This document shows positions 1 through 6,781 of a stretch of 16,910 nt of DNA, one piece after another. The notes under the pieces are model-generated. The model saw nothing but the letters and a program-made list of their open reading frames with translations, made no database searches and was not told the DNA's origin. Source of the DNA: Oscillospiraceae bacterium (GTDB lineage: Bacteria; Bacillota; Clostridia; Oscillospirales; Oscillospiraceae); assembly GCA_024404215.1 (NCBI GenBank), contig JAKSQI010000013.1:1-16910 (forward strand), read 5' to 3'. Position 1 is the stretch's first letter. The number at the start of each line of letters is the position of its first letter. The translations under genes and the position numbers were made by a program.

Positions 1-9
1 ATCGTTCAT
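1..9 (-). CDS. Start of a divergent gene (first 3 codons only)
   Basis: The complement of the first nine bases reads ATG AAC GAT (Met-Asn-Asp). A GGAGG ribosome binding site on the same strand lies at 17-21 with a 7-base spacer, so this is a credible start of a leftward gene that runs out of the window. Nothing can be said about its product. It is transcribed away from the aromatic operon and shares its control region. Confidence 0.6.
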
Positions 10-84
10 TTGGTAACCTCCGTATTAAAATGGTTGATATCCGCAAGCCCGCGGCCATTTGTAAATAAAATCAACCTATTATAT

Positions 85-90
85 ATTATA
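85..90 (-). promoter_or_regulatory. Possible -10 box of the divergent leftward gene
   Basis: On the minus strand this reads TATAAT, preceded by TGTGG, which resembles an extended -10 element. No good -35 hexamer stands 16-18 bases upstream. It would give a leader of roughly 70 bases before the start codon at position 9. The surrounding DNA is A/T rich, so a chance match is possible. Confidence 0.35.
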
Positions 91-187
91 CCACAGAAAA
101 GGCAGAAAGAAAAGCCTCATATCCTTTTCCCGGTCTCCCGCTTTCCCCGAAAAGCAGGGAAAAAGTCTTTGTTTTTCAGTGATTCGG

Positions 188-216
188 TTGACTTTGGCAG
201 AAAATCAGTTTATACT
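188..216 (+). promoter_or_regulatory. Sigma-70-type promoter of the aromatic operon
   Basis: The -35 hexamer TTGACT (188-193) and -10 hexamer TATACT (211-216) are separated by exactly 17 bases, and each matches the vegetative consensus at five of six positions. Transcription should begin near 223, giving a leader of about 205 bases before the first enzyme gene. A short inverted repeat, ACCCG-TGTT-CGGGT (217-230), spans the predicted start site and could be an operator or the first RNA stem. Confidence 0.8.
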
Positions 217-234
217 ACCCGTGTTCGGGTATTT

Positions 235-248
235 GCGCTTTAAAGCGC
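235..248 (+). repeat. Perfect 14-base palindrome in the aro 5' leader
   Basis: GCGCTTTAAAGCGC is perfectly self-complementary and lies about 12-25 bases downstream of the predicted transcription start. As DNA it could be a repressor operator. As RNA it can form a five-pair stem with a TTAA loop that would protect the 5' end or slow polymerase just before the leader peptide is translated. The sequence does not decide between these. Confidence 0.5.
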
Positions 249-272
249 TAAATTACACCCCGGGAGTTTGCT

Positions 273-329
273 ATGAAATCTGCTCACACCTATTTCCGCT
301 TTTATTACTTTACGAGTTTCCATTCGTAA
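273..329 (+). CDS. Phe/Tyr-rich leader peptide of the aromatic operon (18 residues)
   Basis: This short frame reads MKSAHTYFRFYYFTSFHS and ends in TAA. It has a GGGAG ribosome binding site (262-266) with a 6-base spacer. Four Phe and three Tyr occur in 18 residues, and six of the seven residues at positions 7-13 are Phe or Tyr; there is no Trp. It lies between a strong promoter and an intrinsic terminator, immediately before a Phe/Tyr biosynthesis operon. That is how the enterobacterial pheA and pheST leader peptides are organised. The inferred role is regulatory: ribosome stalling on these codons when charged tRNA-Phe or tRNA-Tyr is low would prevent termination. The peptide itself probably has no function after synthesis. 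Confidence 0.85.
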   Translation: MKSAHTYFRFYYFTSFHS

Positions 330-389
330 GGTTAATTTGTGATGCAGAACACAGGCGGACAAAGTACTGATATGCGGACAGGTTAACCT
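307..389 (+). promoter_or_regulatory. Attenuator switch: competing 1:2 and antiterminator helices
   Basis: Two exclusive RNA pairings can be drawn. Helix 1:2 joins 307-315 with 324-332 (nine pairs including one G-U, loop 316-323) and lies inside the end of the leader peptide gene. Helix 2:3 joins 329-340 with 378-389 (twelve continuous pairs, two of them G-U). Helix 2:3 uses bases 329-332 of helix 1:2 and both inner arms of the terminator hairpin, so it acts as antiterminator. A ribosome stalled on the Phe/Tyr codons at 291-311 would cover segment 1 and favour 2:3. A ribosome reaching the stop codon at 327-329 would cover segment 2 and let the terminator form. The pairings were found by hand and no energies were computed. 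Confidence 0.75.
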
Positions 390-402
390 GGGCCGCTTTT
401 TT
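374..402 (+). terminator. Intrinsic terminator in the aro leader (attenuator terminator)
   Basis: GCGG (374-377) pairs with CCGC (393-396), and CAGG (379-382) with CCTG (387-390), around a TTAA loop, with a small A/GG internal bulge. Six T residues follow at 397-402. It stands 27 bases before the DAHP synthase start codon, so it must be bypassed for the operon to be expressed. Its upper stem is exactly the segment captured by the antiterminator helix. Confidence 0.85.
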
Positions 403-429
403 ATTACCCTGATTACGGAGGAATTTCTT

Positions 430-1431
430 ATGATTGTTGTTGTTAAGCCACACATTCCTGAAGAAAAACGCACCCGGCTTATTGACTGGTTCAAGGACAT
501 GGGTTTGGGCGTTCATGTGTCCAACGGTGAATACCAGACTGTACTGGGCCTCATCGGCGATACCAGCAAGGTAGACATGGATTTGATTGAAAGCCTGGAT
601 ATTGTCCAGTCCGTCAAACGCGTTACCGAGCGTTTCAAAATGTGCAACCGCAAATTCCACCCCGAGGATACGGTGATTACCGTAGGCGAAAGCAAAATCG
701 GCGGCGGCCACTTTGCCATGATTGCCGGTCCCTGCTCTGTGGAAACCGAGGACCAGATTGTGGCTGTAGCCAAGGCCGTTAAGGCTGCCGGCGCTACCAT
801 GCTGCGGGGTGGTGCCTTTAAGCCCCGTACCTCCCCCTATGATTTTCAGGGCCTGCGTGAGAAGGGGCTGGAGCTTTTAAAAATCGCCGGCAAAGAAACC
901 GGTCTGCCCCTGGTTACGGAAATCATGTCCGCAGCCGACCTTCCTTATTTTGAGGATGTGGATGTTTTGCAGGTAGGGGCACGCAACATGCAGAATTTTG
1001 ACATGCTGAAGGAACTGGGCCGCTGCAACAAGCCCATCCTTCTTAAGCGGGGTCTGGCTAACACCCTCAACGAGCTTTTAATGAGCGCCGAATACATCAT
1101 GGCCAGCGGTAACGAAAAGGTTATTCTCTGTGAACGCGGCATCCGCACCTACAGCGACTACACCCGCAACACCTTTGATCTATCCGCCATCCCCATGCTT
1201 CATGAACTGAGCCACCTGCCCGTTGTGGCTGACCCCAGCCACGCCACGGGCATCGCCCGTCTGGTTTCCCCCATGTCCTGTGCCGCGACGGCAGCGGGAG
1301 CCGACGGCTTGATGATTGAAGTCCATAACGACCCGTTGCATGCACTCTGCGACGGTGCCCAGTCCCTTAAGCCTGAGGAATACGCCGAGGTTGTGAAAAA
1401 GGTTCTGGCAGTAAGGGCGGCGATTGTATGA
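430..1431 (+). CDS. aroF: 3-deoxy-7-phosphoheptulonate (DAHP) synthase, regulated type I-beta
   Basis: Condenses phosphoenolpyruvate and erythrose 4-phosphate to DAHP, the first step of the shikimate pathway. The 333-residue protein has a small N-terminal ferredoxin-like domain (about 1-70) and a TIM-barrel catalytic domain. Visible motifs are GPCSVE (100-105, metal-ligand Cys102), the phosphate-binding LRGGAFKPRTSPYDFQG stretch (125-141), LKRG (205-208), CERGIRTY (234-241), DPSHATG (268-274) with His271, and EVHNDP (297-302). In relatives such as the Thermotoga enzyme the N-terminal domain mediates feedback inhibition by Tyr or Phe, so control of activity is likely in addition to the leader attenuator. 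A GGAGG site (417-421, spacer 8) fixes the start. The product name is secure. The gene is called aroF, aroG or aroA in different genera. Confidence 0.95.
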   Translation: MIVVVKPHIPEEKRTRLIDWFKDMGLGVHVSNGEYQTVLGLIGDTSKVDMDLIESLDIVQSVKRVTERFKMCNRKFHPEDTVITVGESKIGGGHFAMIAGPCSVETEDQIVAVAKAVKAAGATMLRGGAFKPRTSPYDFQGLREKGLELLKIAGKETGLPLVTEIMSAADLPYFEDVDVLQVGARNMQNFDMLKELGRCNKPILLKRGLANTLNELLMSAEYIMASGNEKVILCERGIRTYSDYTRNTFDLSAIPMLHELSHLPVVADPSHATGIARLVSPMSCAATAAGADGLMIEVHNDPLHALCDGAQSLKPEEYAEVVKKVLAVRAAIV

Positions 1432-2261
1432 CCGTAGGAATTGCCGGATTAGGCCTAATCGGCGGCAGCTTTGCCAAGGCCTACAGTGAAGCCGGACATG
1501 CTGTTTTGGCTACTGATATTGACACCTCAGCACTGGCTTTTGCACAGCTGTCCGGAGCTGTCCACAGAACACTCACCAAAGATAATATTGCTGCCTGTGA
1601 TTTAGTTTTGATTTGCGTTTATCCTGCCGCAGCTCTGAGCTTTATGAAAGACATGGGTCCCTATATTGGAAAGGGCCCCATTGTGATTGACTGCTGCGGC
1701 ACCAAGCGCGAGGTGGTTACCGGCGGTATGGCTCTGGCAAAGGAATACGGCTTTACGTATGTGGGCGGCCATCCCATGGCAGGCACCCAATACAGCGGCT
1801 TTAAATACGCCCGAGCCAATCTCTTTAAAAACGCCCCCATGGTCATTGTCCCCCCCACCTTCGATGACATTCTTTTGCTTACCAGAATTAAGGAACTGCT
1901 GGCCCCCGCCGGCTTTGCCCGCTACTCGGTTACCACTGCCGAGAAGCACGATGAAATGATTGCCTTTACCTCTCAGCTGGCCCACGTAGTATCCAACGCC
2001 TACATAAAAAGCCCCACAGCCGGTGCCCATAAAGGCTTCTCGGCGGGCAGCTATAAGGACATGACCCGCGTTGCATGGCTTAACCCCCAGATGTGGGCCG
2101 AGCTCTTTTTGGACAATAAGGATTACCTGATAAAAGAACTGGACATCCTGATAGAAAACCTTGTAAAATATAAAGATGCCATGGTTGCTGATGACGAGGC
2201 CACCCGGGTAAGTCTGCTGGCAGAAGCCAAGGCCCGAAAGGAAGAGGTTGACGGACGATGA
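1428..2261 (+). CDS. tyrA: Prephenate dehydrogenase
   Basis: Oxidatively decarboxylates prephenate to 4-hydroxyphenylpyruvate, the committed step to tyrosine. The 277-residue protein begins with a Rossmann motif, GLGLIGGS (7-14), and an acidic Asp30 at the end of the second strand, which suggests NAD rather than NADP. The family GGHPMAG motif (113-119) carries the conserved active-site His115. TSQLAHVVSNA (181-191) and AGSYKDMTRVA (206-216) are typical of the helical C-terminal domain. There is no C-terminal ACT domain, unlike Bacillus TyrA, so feedback control by Tyr, if any, must act elsewhere. The start overlaps the aroF stop as ATGA, implying translational coupling. An arogenate substrate cannot be excluded from sequence alone. 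Confidence 0.92.
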   Translation: MTVGIAGLGLIGGSFAKAYSEAGHAVLATDIDTSALAFAQLSGAVHRTLTKDNIAACDLVLICVYPAAALSFMKDMGPYIGKGPIVIDCCGTKREVVTGGMALAKEYGFTYVGGHPMAGTQYSGFKYARANLFKNAPMVIVPPTFDDILLLTRIKELLAPAGFARYSVTTAEKHDEMIAFTSQLAHVVSNAYIKSPTAGAHKGFSAGSYKDMTRVAWLNPQMWAELFLDNKDYLIKELDILIENLVKYKDAMVADDEATRVSLLAEAKARKEEVDGR

Positions 2262-3316
2262 ATACCATTCATATTGAGGCATCCAACAGCTATGATGTCA
2301 TCATCGGCAGCGGTCTGTTAAAGGATTGCGGCCAAAAAATCCGCAGTATCAGCAAGGCAGAAACTGCCTTTGTTGTTGCAGACGACACCGTTTTTAAGCT
2401 CTATGGACGGCAGGTAGTAGAACGCCTGCAGGGTGCCGGCTTTATTGTAAATTTCCATGTTTTCAACCATGGTGAGCAAAATAAAAACCTTAGAACCTAC
2501 ACCGAGCTTTTGGAGCGGCTCTGCGCCTCCCGCATCACCCGGACGGATATCATCGTTGCTTTGGGCGGCGGTGTCTGCGGGGATATGGCCGGCTTTGCCG
2601 CTGCCACCTATCAGCGGGGTATGGACTTTGTTCAGATACCCACCACTCTGCTGGCAGCTGTTGATTCTTCTGTCGGCGGCAAAACAGCCGTGGACCTGGA
2701 AGGCGGCAAGAACATGGTAGGTGCTTTCCACCAGCCTCGTCTGGTGCTTTGCGATACCGACACCTTTGCCACTCTGCCTGAGGAGGAATTTACCGCCGGC
2801 AGTGCCGAGGTCATTAAATATGCCGTTCTGGGCAGCAGCTCCTTCTTTGACGAGCTGAAGGCCGCCCCCATCCAAAGCCAGCTGGAGCATGTCATTACCA
2901 CCTGTGTTTCCATGAAGCGGGATTATGTAGCCGCCGATGAGTTTGACCGTGGGCTGCGCACCATGCTGAATTTGGGCCATACCATAGGCCACGCCGCTGA
3001 AAAGGCCGCCGACTTCTCCATCCTCCACGGCCAGGGAGTGGCCATGGGCATGGCTGCCATAGCCCGTGCTGCGGCCGCCAAGGGCATCTGTACCGGGGAA
3101 ACCAGAGATGCCATTATCGCCCTTCTCCGGCAGTATAAGCTTCCGGTAGAGGTTCCCTATTCTGCGGAAACCATCCGCTTTGGCATGCTGTCTGACAAGA
3201 AAATGTCCGGCAGCCGACTGAAGCTGGTTGTTCCTGAATCCATCGGCCACTGCCGGGTAGAAACCATTTCTGCCGATCAGGTCCCCGAATGGCTCACCGC
3301 CGGAGGCCTCGCATGA
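2258..3316 (+). CDS. aroB: 3-dehydroquinate synthase
   Basis: Converts DAHP to 3-dehydroquinate, step two of the pathway, using NAD and a divalent metal. The 352-residue length is normal for the family. Diagnostic stretches are LGGGVCGDMAGF (102-113), PTTLLAAVDSSVGGKTAVD (128-146) and GKNMVGAFHQP (150-160). The metal ligands are visible as Glu184 (in SAEVIKYA), His241 (in LGHTIGHA) and His257 (in HGQGVAMGM). The start codon overlaps the tyrA stop (ATGA), with GAGG at 2244-2247 upstream. Nothing about the protein is unusual; it is cytosolic and sits in the middle of the operon. Confidence 0.95.
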   Translation: MNTIHIEASNSYDVIIGSGLLKDCGQKIRSISKAETAFVVADDTVFKLYGRQVVERLQGAGFIVNFHVFNHGEQNKNLRTYTELLERLCASRITRTDIIVALGGGVCGDMAGFAAATYQRGMDFVQIPTTLLAAVDSSVGGKTAVDLEGGKNMVGAFHQPRLVLCDTDTFATLPEEEFTAGSAEVIKYAVLGSSSFFDELKAAPIQSQLEHVITTCVSMKRDYVAADEFDRGLRTMLNLGHTIGHAAEKAADFSILHGQGVAMGMAAIARAAAAKGICTGETRDAIIALLRQYKLPVEVPYSAETIRFGMLSDKKMSGSRLKLVVPESIGHCRVETISADQVPEWLTAGGLA

Positions 3317-4566
3317 ATCAGATTGTTCAGCCCGGCGCCCGCACCGGCGCCGTAACCATTCCGGCCTCCAAGTCACAGGCCCACCGCCTGCTGATTTGCG
3401 CCGCTCTTTCCCAGACCAAATGCCGGCTGATTTGTGATGTAATTTCCAAGGATATTGCAGCCACCATCCGTTGCCTGGAAGCTTTGGGTGCCACCATTGA
3501 ACAGGACGACAAGGGCAGGCTCACCGTTAGCCCCATCAAGACCATGGATGCTTCTCTGCGCCATCTATACTGCGGAGAAAGCGGCAGCACCCTGCGCTTT
3601 CTTCTGCCCGTGGTGGGTGCTTTGGGTGCTCGAGTTGTCTTCCATATGGAAGGCCGCCTGCCGGACCGCCCGCTGGCCCCTCTGGACCGGGAGCTTACCG
3701 AGCACGGCATGACTTTGGAAAAGAGCGGCGATCAGCTGCAGGTCAGCGGACAGCTGAACCCCGGCTTTTTCACCCTGCCGGGCAATGTATCCTCCCAGTA
3801 TATTTCCGGCCTGCTAATGGCCCTGCCCCTGTTGCAGGCAGACAGCACACTGGAGGTAACCGGGACCATTGAATCTGCCGATTATATCACCATGACAGAG
3901 GATGCTCTTAGCCTGTCCGGTGCCCTGCCGGAAAAGCATGGCAGCTGTTATCGCATTTCCGGTGGCAGCCGCTACCGGCTGCCGGAGGAGCTCCGGGTTG
4001 AGGGCGATTGGTCCGGTGCAGCCTTTTTCCTTTCCATGGGAGCCTTAAGCCCCCAGGGCATGTCCATCCGGGGCATGTCCCCGGCCTCCTCTCAGGGGGA
4101 TAAACGAATTTTGGATATTCTAACCGCCTTCGGTGCCGAGGTTACCGTAAGTGACAGCGAAATTGTGATAAAGCGTGCCTCTCTCAAGGGGCAGACCATT
4201 AACGCCCGCATGATTCCGGATTTAGTTCCGGTTATCAGTGCCGTTGCCGCCGTCGCCGAGGGGGACACCCGGATTACCAATGCCGAGCGTCTGCGGATTA
4301 AGGAATCAGACCGTCTGGCTACCACGGCCGCCATGCTCAATGCCTTGGGGGCCTCCGTTACCGTAACCGATGACGGGCTGCTGATTCACGGCAAGCCTTC
4401 CCTGCAGGGCGGCACCATTGACTCGGCCAACGACCACCGCATTGCCATGAGCGCTGCCGTTGCCGCCACTGTCTGCACCGAGCCGGTTACCGTAACCGAT
4501 GCCAAATGCGTAGAAAAATCCTATCCCGGCTTTTGGGATGACCTTAGTATCCTGGAGGTAATCTGA
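3313..4566 (+). CDS. aroA: 3-phosphoshikimate 1-carboxyvinyltransferase (EPSP synthase)
   Basis: Transfers the enolpyruvyl group of phosphoenolpyruvate to shikimate 3-phosphate, step six. The 417-residue protein shows PASKSQAHR (17-25), CGESGSTLRF (87-96, the glycine-rich phosphoenolpyruvate site), DRPLAPL (118-124), the acidic Asp303 in MIPDLVPV and Glu331 in RIKESDR, and DHRIAM (374-379) near the C terminus. I chose the ATG at 3313 because it overlaps the aroB stop as ATGA and has GGAGG at 3302-3306 with a 6-base spacer; an in-frame ATG at 3289 would add eight residues from inside aroB. Glyphosate sensitivity class cannot be decided by eye. Confidence 0.95.
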   Translation: MNQIVQPGARTGAVTIPASKSQAHRLLICAALSQTKCRLICDVISKDIAATIRCLEALGATIEQDDKGRLTVSPIKTMDASLRHLYCGESGSTLRFLLPVVGALGARVVFHMEGRLPDRPLAPLDRELTEHGMTLEKSGDQLQVSGQLNPGFFTLPGNVSSQYISGLLMALPLLQADSTLEVTGTIESADYITMTEDALSLSGALPEKHGSCYRISGGSRYRLPEELRVEGDWSGAAFFLSMGALSPQGMSIRGMSPASSQGDKRILDILTAFGAEVTVSDSEIVIKRASLKGQTINARMIPDLVPVISAVAAVAEGDTRITNAERLRIKESDRLATTAAMLNALGASVTVTDDGLLIHGKPSLQGGTIDSANDHRIAMSAAVAATVCTEPVTVTDAKCVEKSYPGFWDDLSILEVI

Positions 4567-4567
4567 C

Positions 4568-5635
4568 ATGAGCAGCAGCATAGGCGAGAACCTTCGCATC
4601 ACCATATTTGGCCAGTCCCATTCCCCTGCCATCGGCTGCACCCTTGAAGGCATTCCTGCCGGCAAGTCTATCGACGAGGACAAGCTGGCCGCCTTTCTGC
4701 AGCGCCGGGCATCCCGGGGGCAGGCCTGGGCTACCCCCCGCAAGGAGGCGGATGCCCCTGAGTTTCTGGGCGGCCTGTTTGAAGGCAAAACCTGCGGTGC
4801 CCCTATCGCCGCCGTCATCCGCAACAGCAACACCCGCTCCAAGGACTATTCTCAGCTGAAGATTCTTCCCCGTCCCGGCCACGCCGACCTGACAGCCGAG
4901 ATTAAATATTTCGGGTCCCAGGATTACACCGGCGGCGGGCACTTCTCCGGTCGGCTCACCGCCCCCCTCTGTATTGCCGGCGGCATCTGCCTGCAGCTTC
5001 TAGAGGCAGAGGGCATTACCGTTCTCTCTCGCATTGCCGCCATTGAGGATATTGAGGACCGGGGCGAGCTGCTGACCTCTACCGCCCATAAGGACTTTCC
5101 CACCGTCAGCGATGAGCAGGGTCTGAAAATGCAGGAGCGCATTCTCCAGAGAAAGGCGGAGGGGGATTCCTCCGGCGGCCTTGTGGAGTGCGCCATTTTG
5201 GGCCTGCCTGCCGGGCTGGGTGACCCCATGTTCGGCGGCATGGAGAACCGCATCGCCTCTCTGATTTTCGGTATTCCAGCCGTCAAGGGGCTGGAGTTCG
5301 GCGACGGCTTCGGCAGTGCCCGAACCTGTGGCAGCCGGAACAACGATTCCTACGGTGTAAAGAGTGGCAGCATCTGCACGGAAACCAACCACTGCGGAGG
5401 CATTCTAGGCGGCATTACCAACGGCATGCCCCTGACCTTCCGCTGCGCCTTTAAGCCCACACCCTCCATTTCCCGCCCCCAGCAGAGCGTGAACCTGCAG
5501 ACCGGACAGCCGGAAGAGCTGGTGATTCAGGGGCGCCACGACCCTTGTATTGTTCCCCGCGCCGTCCCCGTGGTGGAGGCTGCTGCCGCCATCGCCGTAT
5601 ATGATGCCCTTCTGGGCCGCAAAAAGGAGCTGTAA
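4568..5635 (+). CDS. aroC: Chorismate synthase
   Basis: Makes chorismate from EPSP by anti-1,4 elimination of phosphate and needs reduced FMN. The 355-residue protein has the expected landmarks: PRPGHADL, a GGGHFSGRLTAPL stretch in place of the ERSSARETA-type motif of many homologues, GGILGGITNGMPL, FKPTPSISRPQ and, near the C terminus, GRHDPCIVPRAVPVVE (322-337). The N-terminal signature reads GQSHS (15-19) where the common form is GESHG; His18 is retained. The start lies one base after the aroA stop, with GGAGG at 4554-4558 inside aroA (spacer 9). The family assignment is firm. The signature changes may simply mark a clostridial subfamily. Confidence 0.93.
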   Translation: MSSSIGENLRITIFGQSHSPAIGCTLEGIPAGKSIDEDKLAAFLQRRASRGQAWATPRKEADAPEFLGGLFEGKTCGAPIAAVIRNSNTRSKDYSQLKILPRPGHADLTAEIKYFGSQDYTGGGHFSGRLTAPLCIAGGICLQLLEAEGITVLSRIAAIEDIEDRGELLTSTAHKDFPTVSDEQGLKMQERILQRKAEGDSSGGLVECAILGLPAGLGDPMFGGMENRIASLIFGIPAVKGLEFGDGFGSARTCGSRNNDSYGVKSGSICTETNHCGGILGGITNGMPLTFRCAFKPTPSISRPQQSVNLQTGQPEELVIQGRHDPCIVPRAVPVVEAAAAIAVYDALLGRKKEL

Positions 5636-5638
5636 ACC

Positions 5639-6781
5639 ATGGATTTAACCGATTACCGCAAGGAGATTGACCGGGTAGACGCCGAATTGGTTCACCTGTT
5701 TGCCCAGCGCATGGAAATCTGCGCCAACATCGGTGCTTATAAAAAAGAGCACAACCTGCCTGTTTTAAACGCCGGGCGCGAACGGGAAAAGCTGAACGCT
5801 GTTGCCGCCGCCGCCCCGGAAGAGCTGGCAGACTACACCCGCATTCTCTACTCCACCCTTATGGAGCTCAGCCGCAGCTATCAGGCCCGCCTGAACGGCG
5901 GCGGCAATGAGCTCACCAACCGCATAGAGAAGGCCATTGAAACAACCCCCCGCCTTTTTCCCTCCAATGTCAGCGTAGCTTGCCAGGGTGTAGAGGGGGC
6001 CTACTCCCAGCTGGCCTGCAGCCGGGTTTTCCGCAACCCGGATATTCACTTTTTCCCCAGCTTTGATGCGGTCTTTACTGCCATTGAAAAGGGGGAATGC
6101 CGTTACGGCGTTATCCCGGTTGAAAACAGCACCGCCGGCACCGTGAACAAGGTCTATGACGCCATGATGAGCCATCACTTCAGCATCGTCCGCAGCGTGC
6201 GTCTGAGGGTGGACCATAACCTGCTGGTAAACCCCGGCGTCAAGCTGGGCGACGTAAAGGAGATATACTCTCACGAGCAGGCAATCAGCCAGTGCAGCGA
6301 ATTTCTCGGCAAACTGGAAGGCGTGCAGGTGATTCCCTGCGCCAATACGGCCATGGCTGCCGAAATGGTTGCCAGGTCCGGTCGTAAGGACATTGCTGCC
6401 ATCTCCTCCTATGCCTGTATGCGCAATTCTGGCCTGGAAAGCCTTGCAACCTCCAGTCAAAATCAGGATAACACCTACACCCGGTTTATCTGCATATCCC
6501 GGGAGCTGGAAATCTTCCCCGGAGCAGACCGCACCAGCCTTATGCTGACCCTTCCCCATGAGCCGGGCAGTCTTTACCGACTCCTGTCCCGTTTAAATGC
6601 TCTGGACATTAACCTGATTAAACTGGAGAGCCGTCCTATCCCGGACCGCAGCTTTGAATTCATGTTCTATTTTGATTTGGATGTCTCTGTCTACTCCCCT
6701 CGTATCATGGAGCTATTGGGAGAAATTGAACAGCTGTGTGACAGCTTCACCTATCTTGGAAGCTACAGTGAGGTGATATGA
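5639..6781 (+). CDS. pheA: Bifunctional chorismate mutase / prephenate dehydratase with ACT domain
   Basis: Rearranges chorismate to prephenate, then dehydrates and decarboxylates it to phenylpyruvate. Three parts are visible in 380 residues: an AroQ-type helical chorismate mutase (about 1-88; YRKEIDRVDAELVHLFAQRM and the following IGAYKKEH), a prephenate dehydratase domain (about 111-285; GVEGAYSQLA, YGVIPVENSTAGTV, and YTRF at 280-283) and a C-terminal ACT domain (about 298-378). The ACT domain carries GSLYRLL and ESRP (330-333), the elements that bind phenylalanine in known enzymes, so allosteric inhibition by Phe is likely. It also supplies prephenate for TyrA. AAGGAG at 5624-5629 (spacer 9) sets the start, three bases after aroC. 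Confidence 0.95.
   Translation: MDLTDYRKEIDRVDAELVHLFAQRMEICANIGAYKKEHNLPVLNAGREREKLNAVAAAAPEELADYTRILYSTLMELSRSYQARLNGGGNELTNRIEKAIETTPRLFPSNVSVACQGVEGAYSQLACSRVFRNPDIHFFPSFDAVFTAIEKGECRYGVIPVENSTAGTVNKVYDAMMSHHFSIVRSVRLRVDHNLLVNPGVKLGDVKEIYSHEQAISQCSEFLGKLEGVQVIPCANTAMAAEMVARSGRKDIAAISSYACMRNSGLESLATSSQNQDNTYTRFICISRELEIFPGADRTSLMLTLPHEPGSLYRLLSRLNALDINLIKLESRPIPDRSFEFMFYFDLDVSVYSPRIMELLGEIEQLCDSFTYLGSYSEVI

Noticed and set aside
127..158. Imperfect hairpin (CCCGCTTT with AAAGC-A-GGG) upstream of the aro promoter
   Set aside because: No U tract on either strand and no gene that it would terminate; it may be chance in a C/A-rich stretch.
223..429. A T-box riboswitch in the aro leader, as is usual for Firmicute amino acid operons
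   Set aside because: The conserved T-box antiterminator core (AGGGTGGNACCGCG-like) is absent, and the leader is explained by a short peptide gene and competing helices.
2318..3376. A 352-codon open frame antisense to aroB
   Set aside because: The plus-strand frame is an unmistakable dehydroquinate synthase with all metal ligands; the antisense product has no recognisable features.
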